Source of the DNA: Liolophura sinensis
Lineage: Eukaryota > Mollusca > Polyplacophora > Chitonida > Chitonidae
Reading direction: 5' to 3'
Assembly (NCBI RefSeq): GCF_032854445.1
Contig: NC_088295.1
Span: 86,633,836-86,697,835 of the forward strand
DNA length: 64,000 bases
Part shown: positions 1 to 11,774 of the stretch, piece by piece
How the letters are laid out: every line of letters begins with the position of its first letter
Position numbering within the stretch: position 1 is the first letter of the stretch
Notes under the pieces: model-generated
Database searches by the model: none
What the model saw: the letters and a program-made list of their open reading frames with translations, nothing else
Told to the model about the DNA's origin: nothing
Translations under genes and position numbers: made by a program

Positions 1-975
1 GTGGCTGTTGGAAGGTGGGAGAGGGCTTAGCGTGTAGTAAGCCACTGGAGCAGTAGGCTGCCATACAGGTACACGCCACTGCATCTTTATCAGTTATTTG
101 CAATTTGAATAATCACAGCTCTGTAACTAATAAGATGTTACAATAGATTCAGCAGGCATATAACCCATCCACACATCCATTCAGTAAAAGAAAGCCACAG
201 CCATAACATTACGAGAACCTTAAATTTACCTGGTCTTGCTCATCTAAGAGGTCTACAGCTTAAAAAATCATGTTGAATATCAGGTACAAAAGCTTTTAAC
301 CTAGTGTTTGTCCATGTGGGTTACTCATTTTTCCTGACTCTGAGAGTTCAGAAAGCTGATCTGTGGTTTGAATGAAAGGAAATATGACATTTCACCACTA
401 CAAGTGAGAGTTTATAACCTTTATTTGCCTCTGAAAATGCACCACTAGAAAAAAAAAAACAAAAGAAAACAATAAAAAAAAAAAAATGGATGAAGTGAAG
501 ACATAGAAACAACAAAGCTGAGAAAGGTTGGAGCTTATAGTCATGTGGTGTGTTGTAGAACTCCCTTATCTAGAGGCAGCCTAAAACCGCTTCTCAAGGG
601 CAACAGGTTTAGAAAAGGTCTAAGAAACATGTGCACACTTATGAAAACCATGAGTAGGTAGGTGAGAGATTCATCTAACAGTTAATAGACAACTTGTCAT
701 CTGTTACATCAGCGTGGGGTTCCTTTGTTCAGATACTGACAGACAACCACGCAGACTGACCAGGCGGAAAGCTCCATCATCCTGGGGCAGGCACGCTGTA
801 CAAATATAGTCGTCCATGCTAGGACTTTGCATGATAGATTAGATTAATGTCACATTGACTGAATACTCAGTCAACACAGTAAATTAACCAATCTATCACC
901 AATACACGCAGGTGATAAATCCATAGAAAATAGAAGTAAGTACATGTGATCTAGCACTCTCTCAACATCACTTAC
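1..975. other. no gene seen; intron or flank with A-rich run
   Basis: I see no convincing exon here. An A-rich low-complexity run lies near 449-486. If the candidate exon at 976-1095 is real, this is intron or 3' flank of a minus-strand gene. A minus-strand AATAAA (plus TTTATT near 420-425) could be a poly(A) signal, but nothing else supports a gene end here. Confidence 0.4.
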
Positions 976-1095
976 TTTATTAAGTCCCGGTCCTTTGGTA
1001 ACATATGACAACTGTGTTTGGATATAGAGGTACATGTAGTTGTAAGTTTTGGATTCCACCAAACAGCACTCTGCCACTTGGAAGCTTTCAGTCAG
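976..1095 (-). CDS. candidate internal exon, unrecognised protein
   Basis: A 120-base stretch (40 codons, phase 0 at both ends) lies between a minus-strand acceptor ending in TTTAG and a strong donor GTAAGT. An in-frame TAG sits in the acceptor itself, so the frame opens exactly at the predicted splice point. The peptide begins LTESFQVAECCLVES and ends TKGPGLNK. I do not recognise it. Its phase matches the candidate exon upstream at 1958-2000, which also ends in phase 0. It would belong to a minus-strand gene that may start at 21.4 kb. An open stretch this long between splice-like signals can occur by chance, so this is a candidate only. Confidence 0.35.
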
Positions 1096-1957
1096 CTAAA
1101 TTATACCTGTAGTGAATCAGGTTTTTGTGAGAAATGTACAAAAAAAAAACATGCTTACTGGGAAGGGCAAAGTTAAATAAGCATGAGTACTGGTACATGG
1201 TAAGATCTGCCATAGCATAGATCGTGTGAGCATGGCCACTGGGGCAAGCCGGGGGTACTCAATGATGCTTCACATACGTACAAGCATACATGTGGGCAAG
1301 GAAAAGAATTCACATCGCAACACAGTTGCAATTCTTGTAGTCTTAGAGTTAAAAATCCTACAAAAACACACAGTTTTTTGCTAAGATTTTTTGTACCTAG
1401 TGTTGTGTAAAAGACAATCATGTGCTGAAGTTCAAAGTTGACAGGCTAAATATACTGATACCCTTAGTTGGCATGTTTGCCAACAGGCCATTTCTCTACA
1501 GGGCTTGTGTAACTTTTTAATAGGCCTAGGACAAAAACTCAAGTGGGATTCACATTGCTTGTTTACAACCCATACTGGAGTGTTTCCATATGTGGAATAA
1601 GGAACTATCACCAGATGCCTTGACAACTAGAGTAGTAGATCTTAAACCATAATGAGTGACAGAAATCCTGCAAACCTAAACAAGTTAACAGGCTCCTTTA
1701 TAAAAAAAAAACAAAAAAAAACAAAAAAAAAAAACACCCAGATCAAATCACAACGTTAAATCAACAAAAAATATAAATAATAAAAAATAATCATAATTTA
1801 CTCCATGTAACACGAACTGTACTTAATTCTTTTCAAGTGAATATTTCTGTTAACCCATTTATAAAATCAATAACTTCATTTTGTAAACAACACGTTGCAT
1901 GTAAAAACCATAAAATTACAATCCTTGGATGTTAAGCCTGAATTCATTGCAACTTAC
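1096..1957. other. no gene seen; A-rich tract
   Basis: Probable intron. It holds an A-rich run interrupted by single C residues at about 1702-1735. The minus-strand open frames at 1173-1626 are rich in Cys and His, lack good splice sites and look like chance. Confidence 0.4.
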
Positions 1958-2000
1958 AGCATTAAATGAAATTAACTTGGGGTCAATACTGATTTGGCTT
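1958..2000 (-). CDS. candidate small internal exon (43 bases)
   Basis: The acceptor is excellent: a branch-point-like CTAAACT followed by a pyrimidine-rich stretch ending TTTCTCAG. The donor is GTAAGTTG. Of three frames only one is open, giving SQISIDPKLISFNA with two bases needed from the exon before and ending in phase 0. That phase joins directly to the candidate exon at 976-1095. The exon is short, so the open frame alone is weak evidence; the splice sites and the phase match carry the call. Protein not recognised. Confidence 0.28.
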
Positions 2001-4957
2001 CTGAGAAATCAGTTTAGGAAAATCTTACATGTCCACTTTACTGAACACTTAGAACTAAAATCCAGTGCCATAAAGATGCCAAAATTGAATTATATCAATA
2101 ACTGATCAACATTTATTAAATTATTGTTGGTCTAATTATGATATAAGGAAGGATCCAGTCCGCAAAATTAAATTGTAGTTTACTAAACCCGGGGGGAACA
2201 AAGTACATTAGAAAGTTAACCACGTTGGCCAATCCTCCTGCACACAGTATGTTCATCTCCACTTGGCTTGGAAAGGGGTGGTCTGTAAATGGATGACTAC
2301 TGACTGATATGAAACTCTAACCAAAGCAGTACCAAATAATGTACTTTAAACAGTATAACTCTGGGTTTTACCCCAGTCGTAAAAGCTTTATTGATTATCA
2401 GTTGATTCAATCAAATTGCACCTGTTCTTGGGAAGCTGCCACAGGTTTTAGACAAATCAAGGAACATGGGCACATCCTGAACTGAAACAGATCATGTATA
2501 TGTCGGCCTACCTCCGTTTGTTACCGTATCTAATATGCGCATGTTCCCCTTAGAGTACAAGTTGTTTTTGATGACTGGGTGTGAATCGGTGAGAAACTGA
2601 TTCAGATGTAAGACGCAATATCGGGTTAACCCTATAGTACTATAGTACATGTATTTGCTCGAACGCAAACACAGTTACCCCATGTCCATGTAACCTTATC
2701 AGTGGAAAATTATACAGAGGCTGATTTGTTGTGAAAACAAGCAGGATAGTCAGGTAATTACAGTGTGGAGCACTTGGGAGTAGGGAGGTGGTATACTTCC
2801 TACTGATGGCAAATCCAGAAAAGACTGCTCTCCTGTTCAAAAGGCGGTGTTTCACAGCTTTCCTCGACAGCTGTAATTCGGTCAGGTGCAAGCGCCAACA
2901 ATGCTGCACTTGTTCCATTACAAGAGCCATGCTGACTTCTCAAGTGGACGTTTTTACCTGTGCGCACTTATGTCATTGTGACATATTGGGCACCTACGAC
3001 TGGGGCGTTGTGATTGCTCTTGGCAAACGACCAGCGTTGTTGTTGCAGCTGCCAACAATTCCTCCAGTCATCCACTCGTCCACATCTCACACCATTTTTT
3101 TTTGTCTCCTATGACCCCGATCATCCTGACAGTTTCCAATCTAGTCCTGTCATTTTATGGAGACCAGAGAAAAGCCTCGAAGATTTCCAGTGGCAAACTT
3201 CCAGTTCATCCCATCTTTTGTCTGACTGATAAAGGATATGCCACACAACCGTAAATCACATGTTGTGCGACACTGTTTACAGGCCAGAGTGTCAATTAGG
3301 TACAATATTTACAAACAACCTCTGTCAGGGGGAAACAGCCGCTGGCATGATTTACACATACAGACACCTCAAAAACCTGTGTGGTGTTTACACCTATCAA
3401 ACACAGACACATACAGCCATCACCTGAAAGGCCATCCCACAATTTACAGCTTTGTTCTCTTAATGTTGAAGCTGAAGTGAGGATCGTCAGTAAACATCAC
3501 CTGTGCCATGCTTAGATAACACCACAAATGACAAGTCATCAATATATTATGTCTGAAACATATTTATAATGATCTAAAACCAGCAGTGAAAGAAAGCAAA
3601 CATTACCAATGATTGTGCAATTTCTTGTATTTACAGTTGAGAATGATTTACTGATCTCAGCATTATGTCAAGCCTCAACCTGTACAAGAGCCTGTCAGTG
3701 ATGTGGCCAAGTGGTATGTATTACATCAACAACAGACAGTTGACCTTCACACTGCACAGCATTTGATGAATATGTGTAGTCCTTGGTTCAGGCTTACCCC
3801 AAGAAATGTGCAACACATCATGCTCTGACTGTGACAATTTAAACCAAATTGTTTACTCATCTTGGTTAGTCTTGATGCCACCAATGTGGCACATTTAAGT
3901 CAAAACATATGCAATGGGATCAGATGACATGGGAATATTTACATATCACTACTGTGCTTCTTAATCATTATTGGTCACTCTGTCTGTATCCCTCAATCTG
4001 TCATTTATGAACTATACCAGAACCTATCCTAACCAAAATGTAATAGGTCTACATGTATATGCAGATAAATTAAAGTTGATCATCATTGAAAATCTCTAGA
4101 AATGAAGATGGATTGGTTAGAACACTTTGCAATCTTGTTTGCAATGTATGCTTGCCACAAATTTTTTCAAATTTAAATGAAATACTTCACTTTTTTTGGG
4201 TATTACTGTTTTGTTTTAAATTCTTGAAATGGAAAAATTATACACATCCTGCTTCAAGGGTTGGAACCATTGATAGTTAGCAGATTTTATAGCTGCAGAA
4301 GTAGGTGCAGTTTGAACGATGGAATCCTCTAGACCGTGTTGTCCCACTGTGTGAAGATTTCCTATTGCCTTTCCTATGACTGATAAACCCGCCTCCAGAC
4401 AGACCACAGAGAAAGGTGCCTTGGTTTATTTGTGTTTCAATCACTCAGAGAAAACTGTGGGAGGACACTTGGCTGCAATGGAAAATCGCCCCTCCTCAAG
4501 GAGCACTACTTCCAGCTTCTTGTCTTGGTGTGCTGAACGTTTCCTGATACAATGCCTGGCAGCCATTCCTGGGTGGGCTCATAATCAGCAAACACCGGCT
4601 AGCAATAACAAACATCGTCCCAACTATTTGTTGCATTGCCTAAAGTATTTCTTAGTTGTGTTATCATAATGGGTGAAATAAATGAGTCTAGATTACATCA
4701 TGCTGTTCAATCATAAAGCCAGCATTGTGGACCTCCGCCCCATGGGTTGCAAGATTTATATATGATACATCTTGGAAAAGACAGCCCCATGTACCTCCAG
4801 ATAGTATGACATGTTACAGAGTCTGGAGCTACAGAACACTGCAATTAACCTGTCTGGAGAATGACTTGATCAGTTATTCCAGAAACAAAGCCAGTGCTAT
4901 CTGAGCACTACCAATCACTGGGGTACTAATTGTTTGCCCCTTCTCCTGTTCACATGC
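2001..4957. other. no gene supported
   Basis: Unique-looking A+T-rich DNA. Overlapping frames on both strands near 2640-3230 and 4216-4669 are open for 60-108 codons, but their peptides are Cys/His/Ser-rich, without good flanking splice sites or a recognisable domain. Most likely intron or decayed repeat. Confidence 0.35.
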
Positions 4958-5394
4958 CAGCAGAATGATATATCTGAGAGTCTTGCTGTAAATGTATCAG
5001 AGATCCAGCAGAATGATATATCTGAGAGTCTTGCTGTAAATGTATCAGAGATCCAGCAGAATGATATATCTGAGAGTCTTGCTGTAAATGTATCAGAGAT
5101 CCAGCAGAATGATTTATCTGAGAGTCTTTGCTGTAAATGTATCAGAGATCCAGCAGAATGATATATCTGAGAGTCTTGCTGTAAATGTATCAGAGATCCA
5201 GCAGAATGATATATCTGAGAGTCTTGCTGTAAATGTATCAGAGATCCAGCAGAATGATATATCTGAGAGTCTTTGCTGTAAATGTATCAGAGATCCAGCA
5301 GAATGATATATCTGAGAGTCTTGCTGTAAATGTATCAGAGATCCAGCAGAATGATATATCTGACAGTCTTGCTGTAAATGTATCTAGAGATCCA
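4958..5394. repeat. 48-bp minisatellite, about 9 copies
   Basis: Nine near-identical head-to-tail copies of a 48-base unit that begins CAGCAGAATGATATATCTGA. Because 48 is a multiple of three, the plus strand reads as a 16-residue peptide repeat (QQNDISESLAVNVSEI) until copies four and seven, where one extra T changes the frame. The last copy is diverged (CTGACAG, TATCTAGAG). Frame breaks inside the array argue against a translated repeat. Confidence 0.95.
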
Positions 5395-6551
5395 TCCGGT
5401 ACCTGTATTTGGGAGCTTGGCTGAAGTTGAATCTACAGCAAGACTCCTGTCCATATCCCTAGGGAATTCCAGTCACTCATGACTAGGGGCCACTTGCAGT
5501 TTCATACATCTAGACATGTGTACTTTAATTTGTCTACATCTTTGGGAAGGTCAAAGGAGGCCCTTGACAAAACCCAGAGCATTAGATGAGCTTCTTCGGG
5601 ATGTTGAAATCTGAGAGGATTGCCGTCTGGTCAGTCTGAAGGAAAATAAACCAGGAGATATCTGGGGATCTGTCAGAAGAGACTCTGTCTGCATCTGGTC
5701 AGCCTGATATACCAGGTGGTCACTGGTGGGTCAAGCAGTGACACCTCGCACAACACGCTCCAATTGTATACATCATGACCATGAATGACCAGCCCTGATT
5801 TCAGTCCCCTCCCCTCATATCTCCCTGTACGTGTCTATCATATTCCACTATGCGACTCACTCTCAAGAAAATTCTTTACCTACGTGTTAAGATAATTGCC
5901 TGTCCTACATTAATTGAGATTTGGTGACACTGCTTTTCATGGTGCTTTTCCATCCTCCTTTTTCCCAACAAAAGACTATGATATATGAGGCACATCTTGG
6001 ACGGATGTCACGTATGGGATATTAGGCTTTCAGTAGACTTCATACTCAAGAACTCTCCACATGTAAATTGTGCAGCACTAAACTTTGAGGATAATCGGCA
6101 TATGTCAAGAATATCACCCAGACTGCAGATATTTATTCTCTATAAAATTAAAACTACGAGCCAAGTTGTCATTTTTTAACATCCTCTAAGGCACAGGTAG
6201 CGTGTACTCGCAACCTGCACAAAAAGCTGTGAAAAGCAAGCAGCAATTGAGTGTCAAATGGAACAAGTTAGGGCTAAACGGAAGTATGATCAGCTGATCT
6301 AACCCTTCTCATACATGCCAGGGAGGGTCTGTTGTCAGGGAGATTAAAGACCCTCATTTAACAATCAAAGGCCTCTGTGATGACCACATTAAAGACCTGA
6401 ACAACTCTCCTGACCAAATATTAGCCTCAAACCGGTGCCTGTCTTACACACATACCTGCTAAACTGGGTCTAATGGCCAGCTAGTTCTCACATAACACTG
6501 CTATGCTTTGTTTGAACTTTAAAGGTATTAAATAAATCTTAGCCACAAAGA

Positions 6552-6617
6552 GCCTAAATGTGGAGATTCAAAAGGCTAAATGTGGAGATTCAGAAGGCTA
6601 AATGTGGAGGTTCAAAA
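6552..6617. repeat. 22-bp triplicate
   Basis: Three head-to-tail copies of a 22-base unit containing GGCTAAATGTGGAGATTCA, with single-base differences (AAAAG, AGAAG, and GAGGTTC in the last copy). A small local duplication with no sign of function. Confidence 0.85.
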
Positions 6618-7807
6618 CATTTTCATATCCCATGCCTGTCCCTGAGCAAAAAGAGAATGGGGGTATAATTTTGATAAAACTACAATAAAATAGAATGTTG
6701 TGTTCATCAATGTGCATATAAATACAAGGAGAACACTAATTATAAACACAACGTGAAATTTAAACACTGCAGTATAGCTAATCTGTACTGAGGAACTGTT
6801 GTGTATGGAGGTTTCTACCATGATATTGACTGAAGCGTTTCTAATATATCTTATGAAGCCATGATCATTCATTTGTTCGTTTGATGTTTCTACTTTTGTT
6901 GGAAATAGAGAGTATATGCATACTGTTTACGAAGTAAATAGTGTGATCAACCAACTAATACTTGCAATAATGTTTGGCCCTTGTCTCAGAAGGTGGCTCT
7001 TGCCAGAGAAGCATCACCAGCAAAGGCTTCAGCATGAACCATTATGGGACAATTGAGGACAGGCCTTTAGGCCCTGCCACAGATTTGTGTTCACCACAGC
7101 AGATTCCAGACTGAGTTCAACACCCCAGCATCATAAGCTGCTTTCTCAAATGTCAAGTAGTTAATTAGGGTTGAAGATCAGAAATTAATATGAGGTACAG
7201 GACACAAAGTCCTTGAGGGTAGGTCTCTAGACCTCATGCTTGAATGGTGAACACTTAGTGTCAGCTGGAACCAACTTGTCCTGCCATTCAAAAGGGTGCC
7301 TTAACATGTCCAGGCACCATTACAGCTCAATAGCCAGTACATTTGATGTAACTTCTCCTAGCCATGTGCCACAATCGCAGTAATTAAGGGTCCTTTAACA
7401 ACAGCAAAGTATGCTCAGGAGACACGGTTCGCACACAGTGAGCTGTTCCCGGGGACAAAAACACCTCTTCAAGCTGAAGAAATCTGTCTGAAGAGACAAA
7501 CACTGAGCAGTTTTGGCGTCAACAAGTCACTCAAAGGAAAATAGGAATCTGTCATAAATCTTACAATAAGGGCATAGATTTGACAGGTGTACCTCTACAC
7601 TTATGCGCTGGCTTTCTGAAAACTCAGTAGACAATATGGTACCATCCATTGTAGGAGCTTGATGTGTATGTCAGTGGAGTCAATCTTCTGAATGAAAGAA
7701 GTTCAAGCTGAAGGATGGAGAATAATTACTACGCTACTATAATCTGTCATTCTGGAAAACATCACACAACTTCTTAATAATCTTGACGGCAGAAGAAGAA
7801 AATCAAT

Positions 7808-7833
7808 CACACACACAAACACACACACAGAAA

Positions 7834-7865
<32 letters not shown>
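7808..7865. repeat. (AC)n microsatellite
   Basis: Dinucleotide tract of CA repeats with a few interruptions (AAAC, AGAAACTC), followed by about 13 uninterrupted repeats. Confidence 0.95.
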
Positions 7866-7867
<2 letters not shown>

Positions 7868-8630
7868 GCTATATGCTCAATTAAGTTTGAGATTTACACA
7901 AAGACTAACCATACTTTTAACATGAACTATAAAATAATGAATGTTTCTACAAATGTTTAAATATAAACAGGCTAATTCACGTAGCTAATAACTAAATTGT
8001 CTTTTATTGATCTTCTGCAAGAAACCTGTATATGTGCTATAATATACATGTGTTATTCTACGTGTTAGAATAAAAATTCATTTTGTGCATACTAATTTAA
8101 TACTTTCCATCTACATTGCAAGAGGTGTACCACAAATAATTACCATACAGTGGCCTGAAGTCAGTCTGTGAGCTGGTGTTAAGCAATGGCTAATGGGGTG
8201 AACATATGAGACTGATCAGCTGTGTGATGCCCGCCAATCAGTCTGCTTAAGTCATCATCTGGGGACAATATGTTGGCCTGCCCACATCAGACAGGCCTAA
8301 TAGGTTAGGAAATTAGGGAGCAGACATCAGAGGTCTGGTTGGTGTGTGGAGCACCAACAAGAAACACAGAAGCACCATCACACCAGGGGCAGTCCAGGGA
8401 TCCCAGTCTCTCTGGAGACCAAAGCTACCAAACCATGCAACAAGATCAACATGAGCACCATGAACAACAACAGGGGCAATGGGTGATTACATCCCCAGAA
8501 AGTCTGCTACAACATTCCACAAGAGGCAAACTACTCCAGCTCTAAACAGTATCCAATACACAGCCATACTCCCTTTCTCCTTATTTTTTTTTTTACAAGA
8601 AACACTAGAATTCAAAACTTAACATTTGCC

Positions 8631-8697
8631 CAATACTCCAGAAGAGCCAGACTACTACAACCTGTAAACACAGCCATACTCTTTCTTTCCACAGATT
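8631..8697 (+). repeat. left arm of 67-bp inverted repeat
   Basis: This segment (starting CAATACTCCAGAAGAG, ending TTTCCACAGATT) is matched in reverse complement at 9585-9652 with about two internal differences. A more diverged direct relative, with CTACTCCAGC and ACACAGCCATACTCCC, lies just upstream at about 8525-8580. A SINE relic and an 84-codon minus-strand open frame lie between the arms. Confidence 0.85.
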
Positions 8698-8860
8698 TTT
8701 TTATTTATTTATTTGATTGATGCTTTTCATTCAAGAATATTTCACTTATATGATGGCAGCCAGCATTATGGTGTGAGGAAGCTGGGCAGAGTCCAGGGGA
8801 AACCCATCCTCAGGTTGCTGCAAGACCTTCCCACGTACGACCAGAGAGGAATACAGCTTT
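8698..8860 (-). mobile_element. 5'-truncated SINE relic
   Basis: The plus strand begins with an (ATTT)n run then TTGATTGATGCTTTTCATTC and shows the same body as the SINE at 20912-21160: a region like CAAGAATATTTCACT, a block around AGCATTATGGTGTGAGG, and GGTTGCTGCAAGACCTTCCC. The element reads on the minus strand with its tail at the left. The tRNA-like head is missing, so this is a truncated, diverged copy. Confidence 0.8.
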
Positions 8861-8918
8861 CTTAAGAAGAAAGACAAAAAATCAAGAATGAATTGGCATC
8901 ATTTGGCCAGTTGGGCTT

Positions 8919-9172
8919 TCAACAGTTATTTCTACATCTGGTTTTCAGATATGATAACAATAAATGGCATATCTGTCTGTATTGCTGATCCTCATTCTCG
9001 GTGGCAGTTGTGTACAGAGTTGCAGTGTCATGCTGACTGAGATACAGTCCAGCTGCTGACAGGATGCTATGGATGGAATACAGCAATGCTAGATGACCAT
9101 CCTTCACTAACCACATGGCAGGGATTGGACATGACAGGGGCCTATCTACCCCATTCCTCGGTCACTCAGCTG
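8919..9172 (-). other. 84-codon open frame inside inverted repeats
   Basis: A minus-strand frame runs open from just after a TGA near 9173 to a TGA at 8919. Its first ATG, at 9114-9116, opens a 65-residue peptide starting MWLVKDGHLALLYSIHSILS, with a hydrophobic stretch, and ending KTRCRNNC. No family was recognised. It lies between the 67-base inverted arms. It may be chance, an exon relic or part of a mobile unit. Confidence 0.2.
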
Positions 9173-9584
9173 TGTAATCAAGTTATCTCCTCACTGACCA
9201 CACAATAAATAATTGTCTACTTCTCAAACACTTTAATCATCCAGAGAAAGATAAATCTGACTCTGTTTTGTCTGTCCAACACATGGGGATAAAAATTTAC
9301 AGAACAACACATTTGGTTACAATATTTAAACATGCTTGCTTCTACTGTTCTGAATATTAAGCAATACTTATACATGTATGTAGACATGTTCTAGTTTTGC
9401 CCAGACTTCTCCACTGACCAATTTGTGTCTAAATTCACAAACAAATGTGTTAATAATTGCATTCCGCTGAAGCCATGGTACAGGGGTGGGTGCAAGTTTC
9501 TACTATTTAGGCATTTACATGAAAAGTAAGAATAAAACCCTATAACTGAGGTAAATTCACAAGAGGCCATATTTCACCATTTAC

Positions 9585-9652
9585 AATCTGTGGAAAGAAA
9601 GAGTATGGCTGTATTTACAGGTTGTAGTAGTCTGTCTCTTCTGGAGTATTTG
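9585..9652 (-). repeat. right arm of 67-bp inverted repeat
   Basis: Reverse complement of 8631-8697, about 97% identical by eye. The arms are separated by about 0.89 kb. No target-site duplication was found outside the arms. Confidence 0.85.
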
Positions 9653-11432
9653 CCAATGATGAATCATCACAATGTTGAAGCTGCTCTGGTGTTTTATGTT
9701 TTAAGTCTCTATGTTTTAAGTACTTTACTATAATCAGATTATAGTAGACGGAGAGTTGCTACAACCAGCTGCTGAATGCAGCCCAGGCTGGTCAGAAGCA
9801 CAGATGAATTATCCATTGAGTGCTACAAATAACTGACAACAGCAGTTCCACTGAAGCATATTTCTGAACAGATCCTCACTGATTCCTCAATTAATTACAT
9901 TAGATAGATATCTGACAGCTACTAATGCTTTATTAAGGCATTGTCAGCCAACCATCACTGGTCCCCTGTGTAACACAGCCATACACAGAGTAATCCATCA
10001 TAACCTGACATCTATGAACAGTAATGAGCTGCAATTCTCTGGGTAACAAATTCCAATGACAACAAATCCTAGCTAATAACCTCGCGATCACCGAAGCTCT
10101 GAACTGGGATAGGCTTTAAATATCTTATATTTGGCTGCATGACATGTAACTATAACCACTGCATGCTTGTAAATACAGACTTGTTGTTATACATCAAGTA
10201 AAAAAACAAAAGAACAACACAAACAAACTAAGAAAAAGAAAATGAATGAAAATATCCAAAACACCTGGTTCTCTCAGCATTAGGTAAGTTCCGTGTGCCA
10301 TCTTCCATTTCAGTCAACCATCACTGTTGTGTATTTCATAAAACATCCACAAATAAATACATACAGTGTATATTCTTAAAGGACAGCTTTCCAGAAATTA
10401 GAGCACTGAAGTAAACAAGCTTCCTAGTATACTAGTGAACCGTTTCTTTTGGAGAAGATAACTGTCCTTAACTGAAGTTATAAATGGCACTTTTCATCTC
10501 CTGTACTGTGACCACCTTGTGGGGTTAGTAAGTGAATGGATCCATCTCAGTTATCCACAGTCAAACCAGTGGGAGAAAGATAATGGTCAGGCTTTACATG
10601 GGTGGTCAATCCTTATCAGCAGCCTGGCATGAGATAAGAGATAAGCCAAGATGGCAACTGAAGCAACAGGCTAACTCCTTCATCATCTACTTACTTTTAA
10701 GGCATTTCCAGTTGAGATGATGCTACATCATGCTTACAAAGAAGCTCATCTCCTTATGTTCTTGAAATCTATAGTTCTGAAAGATCTTCCAAAATCAACT
10801 ACTTAGAAATTCATACAAAACACTGCACTATATTTTGTAGATTCTAGATTCAATTTCCTGTACCACAAAAAATATTCGTTCAGGTGGTTTTCTTTTACAC
10901 ACTTGCCTATCTTCTGCCCTATCTAAAGATAAAAGCACAAAACATGCATGTTTGTAAACCATTAAAAGAAACAGAAGGCACTCTGTGGAATACAGTGACT
11001 ATTAGCTTTATACAATGTGGGATTTAAGACATAATTATTTCACAGCTGCACATGAGCTAAACGGAAAGTATCCATGCAGATTTAGAGATCTGATATTCTG
11101 ATTATGCTTTATGTGAGAAAAAGTTTTGTATTTTTTCAACAAGTCACACTTTATCTTGTACTGTAAGTGGATACTTGTAATTTCTGATAAGGATTTCGAG
11201 AAGTTTCTTTTGATATATTTTGAAGAAAATCACTCAGCGTAAAGAGCATTATTTTCAGTCCAGTGAGCACTGACTTGTGAAGGGTCAGTGGACTGGGCCA
11301 CCTTGAAATCACAAACGCCTCCTGAACACTAAACATCGGGGAACATGCAAACTTCCCATAAATTCTCCTTCATCTTAAATCCTGCATAGCATTTCTGCAC
11401 TTCCACTCCCTCCAGCAATCAGAAAATCTCAC
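9653..11432. other. no strong gene; one micro-exon candidate
   Basis: A+T-rich unique sequence. The only stretch worth noting is 10738-10776 on the minus strand: acceptor GATCTTTCAG, donor GTAAGC and one open frame of 13 codons (NYRFQEHKEMSFF). At 39 bases it is too short to call an exon. Confidence 0.3.
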
Positions 11433-11493
11433 GTGCTTATTAAATTCCACTTATTCAGTTTTGAGATTTGGTTGTAGGCACCCTTTTTCACCC
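11433..11493 (-). CDS. candidate internal exon (61 bases)
   Basis: Minus-strand stretch between an acceptor ending GTATCAG and a donor GTGAGAT. Only one frame is open, encoding VKKGAYNQISKLNKWNLIS, with one base needed from the preceding exon and two bases left over. The single base needed is what the candidate at 11750-11774 supplies, so the two join in frame. The next exon downstream is uncertain: 11234-11321 is open in two frames but only one has a compatible phase. Protein not recognised; the short length limits confidence. Confidence 0.25.
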
Positions 11494-11749
11494 CTGATAC
11501 TCTGGTTTACATCAATGCACATAAGCTTGTTATCTTTTTCTGACAATAATTTCTCACACAACATACTCCTGCAAGACTCCAATTAAATTTGCCAATAAGA
11601 AGAAAGGCCCGGAATTATTTTTTATGCTCTTGTCTTCACTTCAAACAATTTCTCAGTCAAGATAATATCAGAACACAATGATTTGCTTGATCAATAACAA
11701 TCAAACAAATGTAAAAAAAAGGCACTAGTTCCTTTATTAGTTTACTCAC

Positions 11750-11774
11750 ATAAATGTATTTTCAAGAATTCAGG
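11750..11774 (-). CDS. candidate micro-exon (25 bases)
   Basis: A strong pyrimidine-rich acceptor (ACTTTTGACCTTTGTTAG) precedes 25 bases and a GTGAGTAA donor on the minus strand. The single open frame reads PEFLKIHL plus one base, matching the phase of the candidate at 11433-11493. Weak evidence taken alone. Confidence 0.2.

Larger units (their letters stand above)
5395..8630. other. no gene supported between repeats
   Basis: Unique A+T-rich sequence with no supported exon, apart from the small repeats listed separately and a glutamine-rich plus-strand open stretch at about 8306-8545 (see findings). Confidence 0.35.

Noticed and set aside
229-259. 29-base micro-exon (minus) ending CAG|GTAAAT
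   Set aside because: Too short for the open frame to mean anything, and it would lie beyond a possible gene end.
684-770. Possible terminal exon after 976-1095 (minus)
   Set aside because: After CTGCCCCAG a phase-compatible frame reads DDGAFRLVSLRGCLSV and stops soon, which would suit a last exon, but several acceptors and frames are equally possible.
3240-3500. Tc1/mariner-like VMFTDD word on the minus strand
   Set aside because: A VMFTDDPHFSF-like start after a CACAG resembles the first catalytic region of Tc1 transposases, but the frame soon stops and neither upstream helix-turn-helix nor downstream conserved blocks are visible.
4216-4669. Overlapping open frames on both strands
   Set aside because: Considered as a transposase relic, but no diagnostic motif was found and each frame is broken.
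11234-11321. Exon between GTGTTCAG and a GTGATT donor (minus)
   Set aside because: One frame gives a natural-looking peptide, but the donor is poor and the phase conflicts with the candidate at 11433-11493; another frame fits the phase but looks random.
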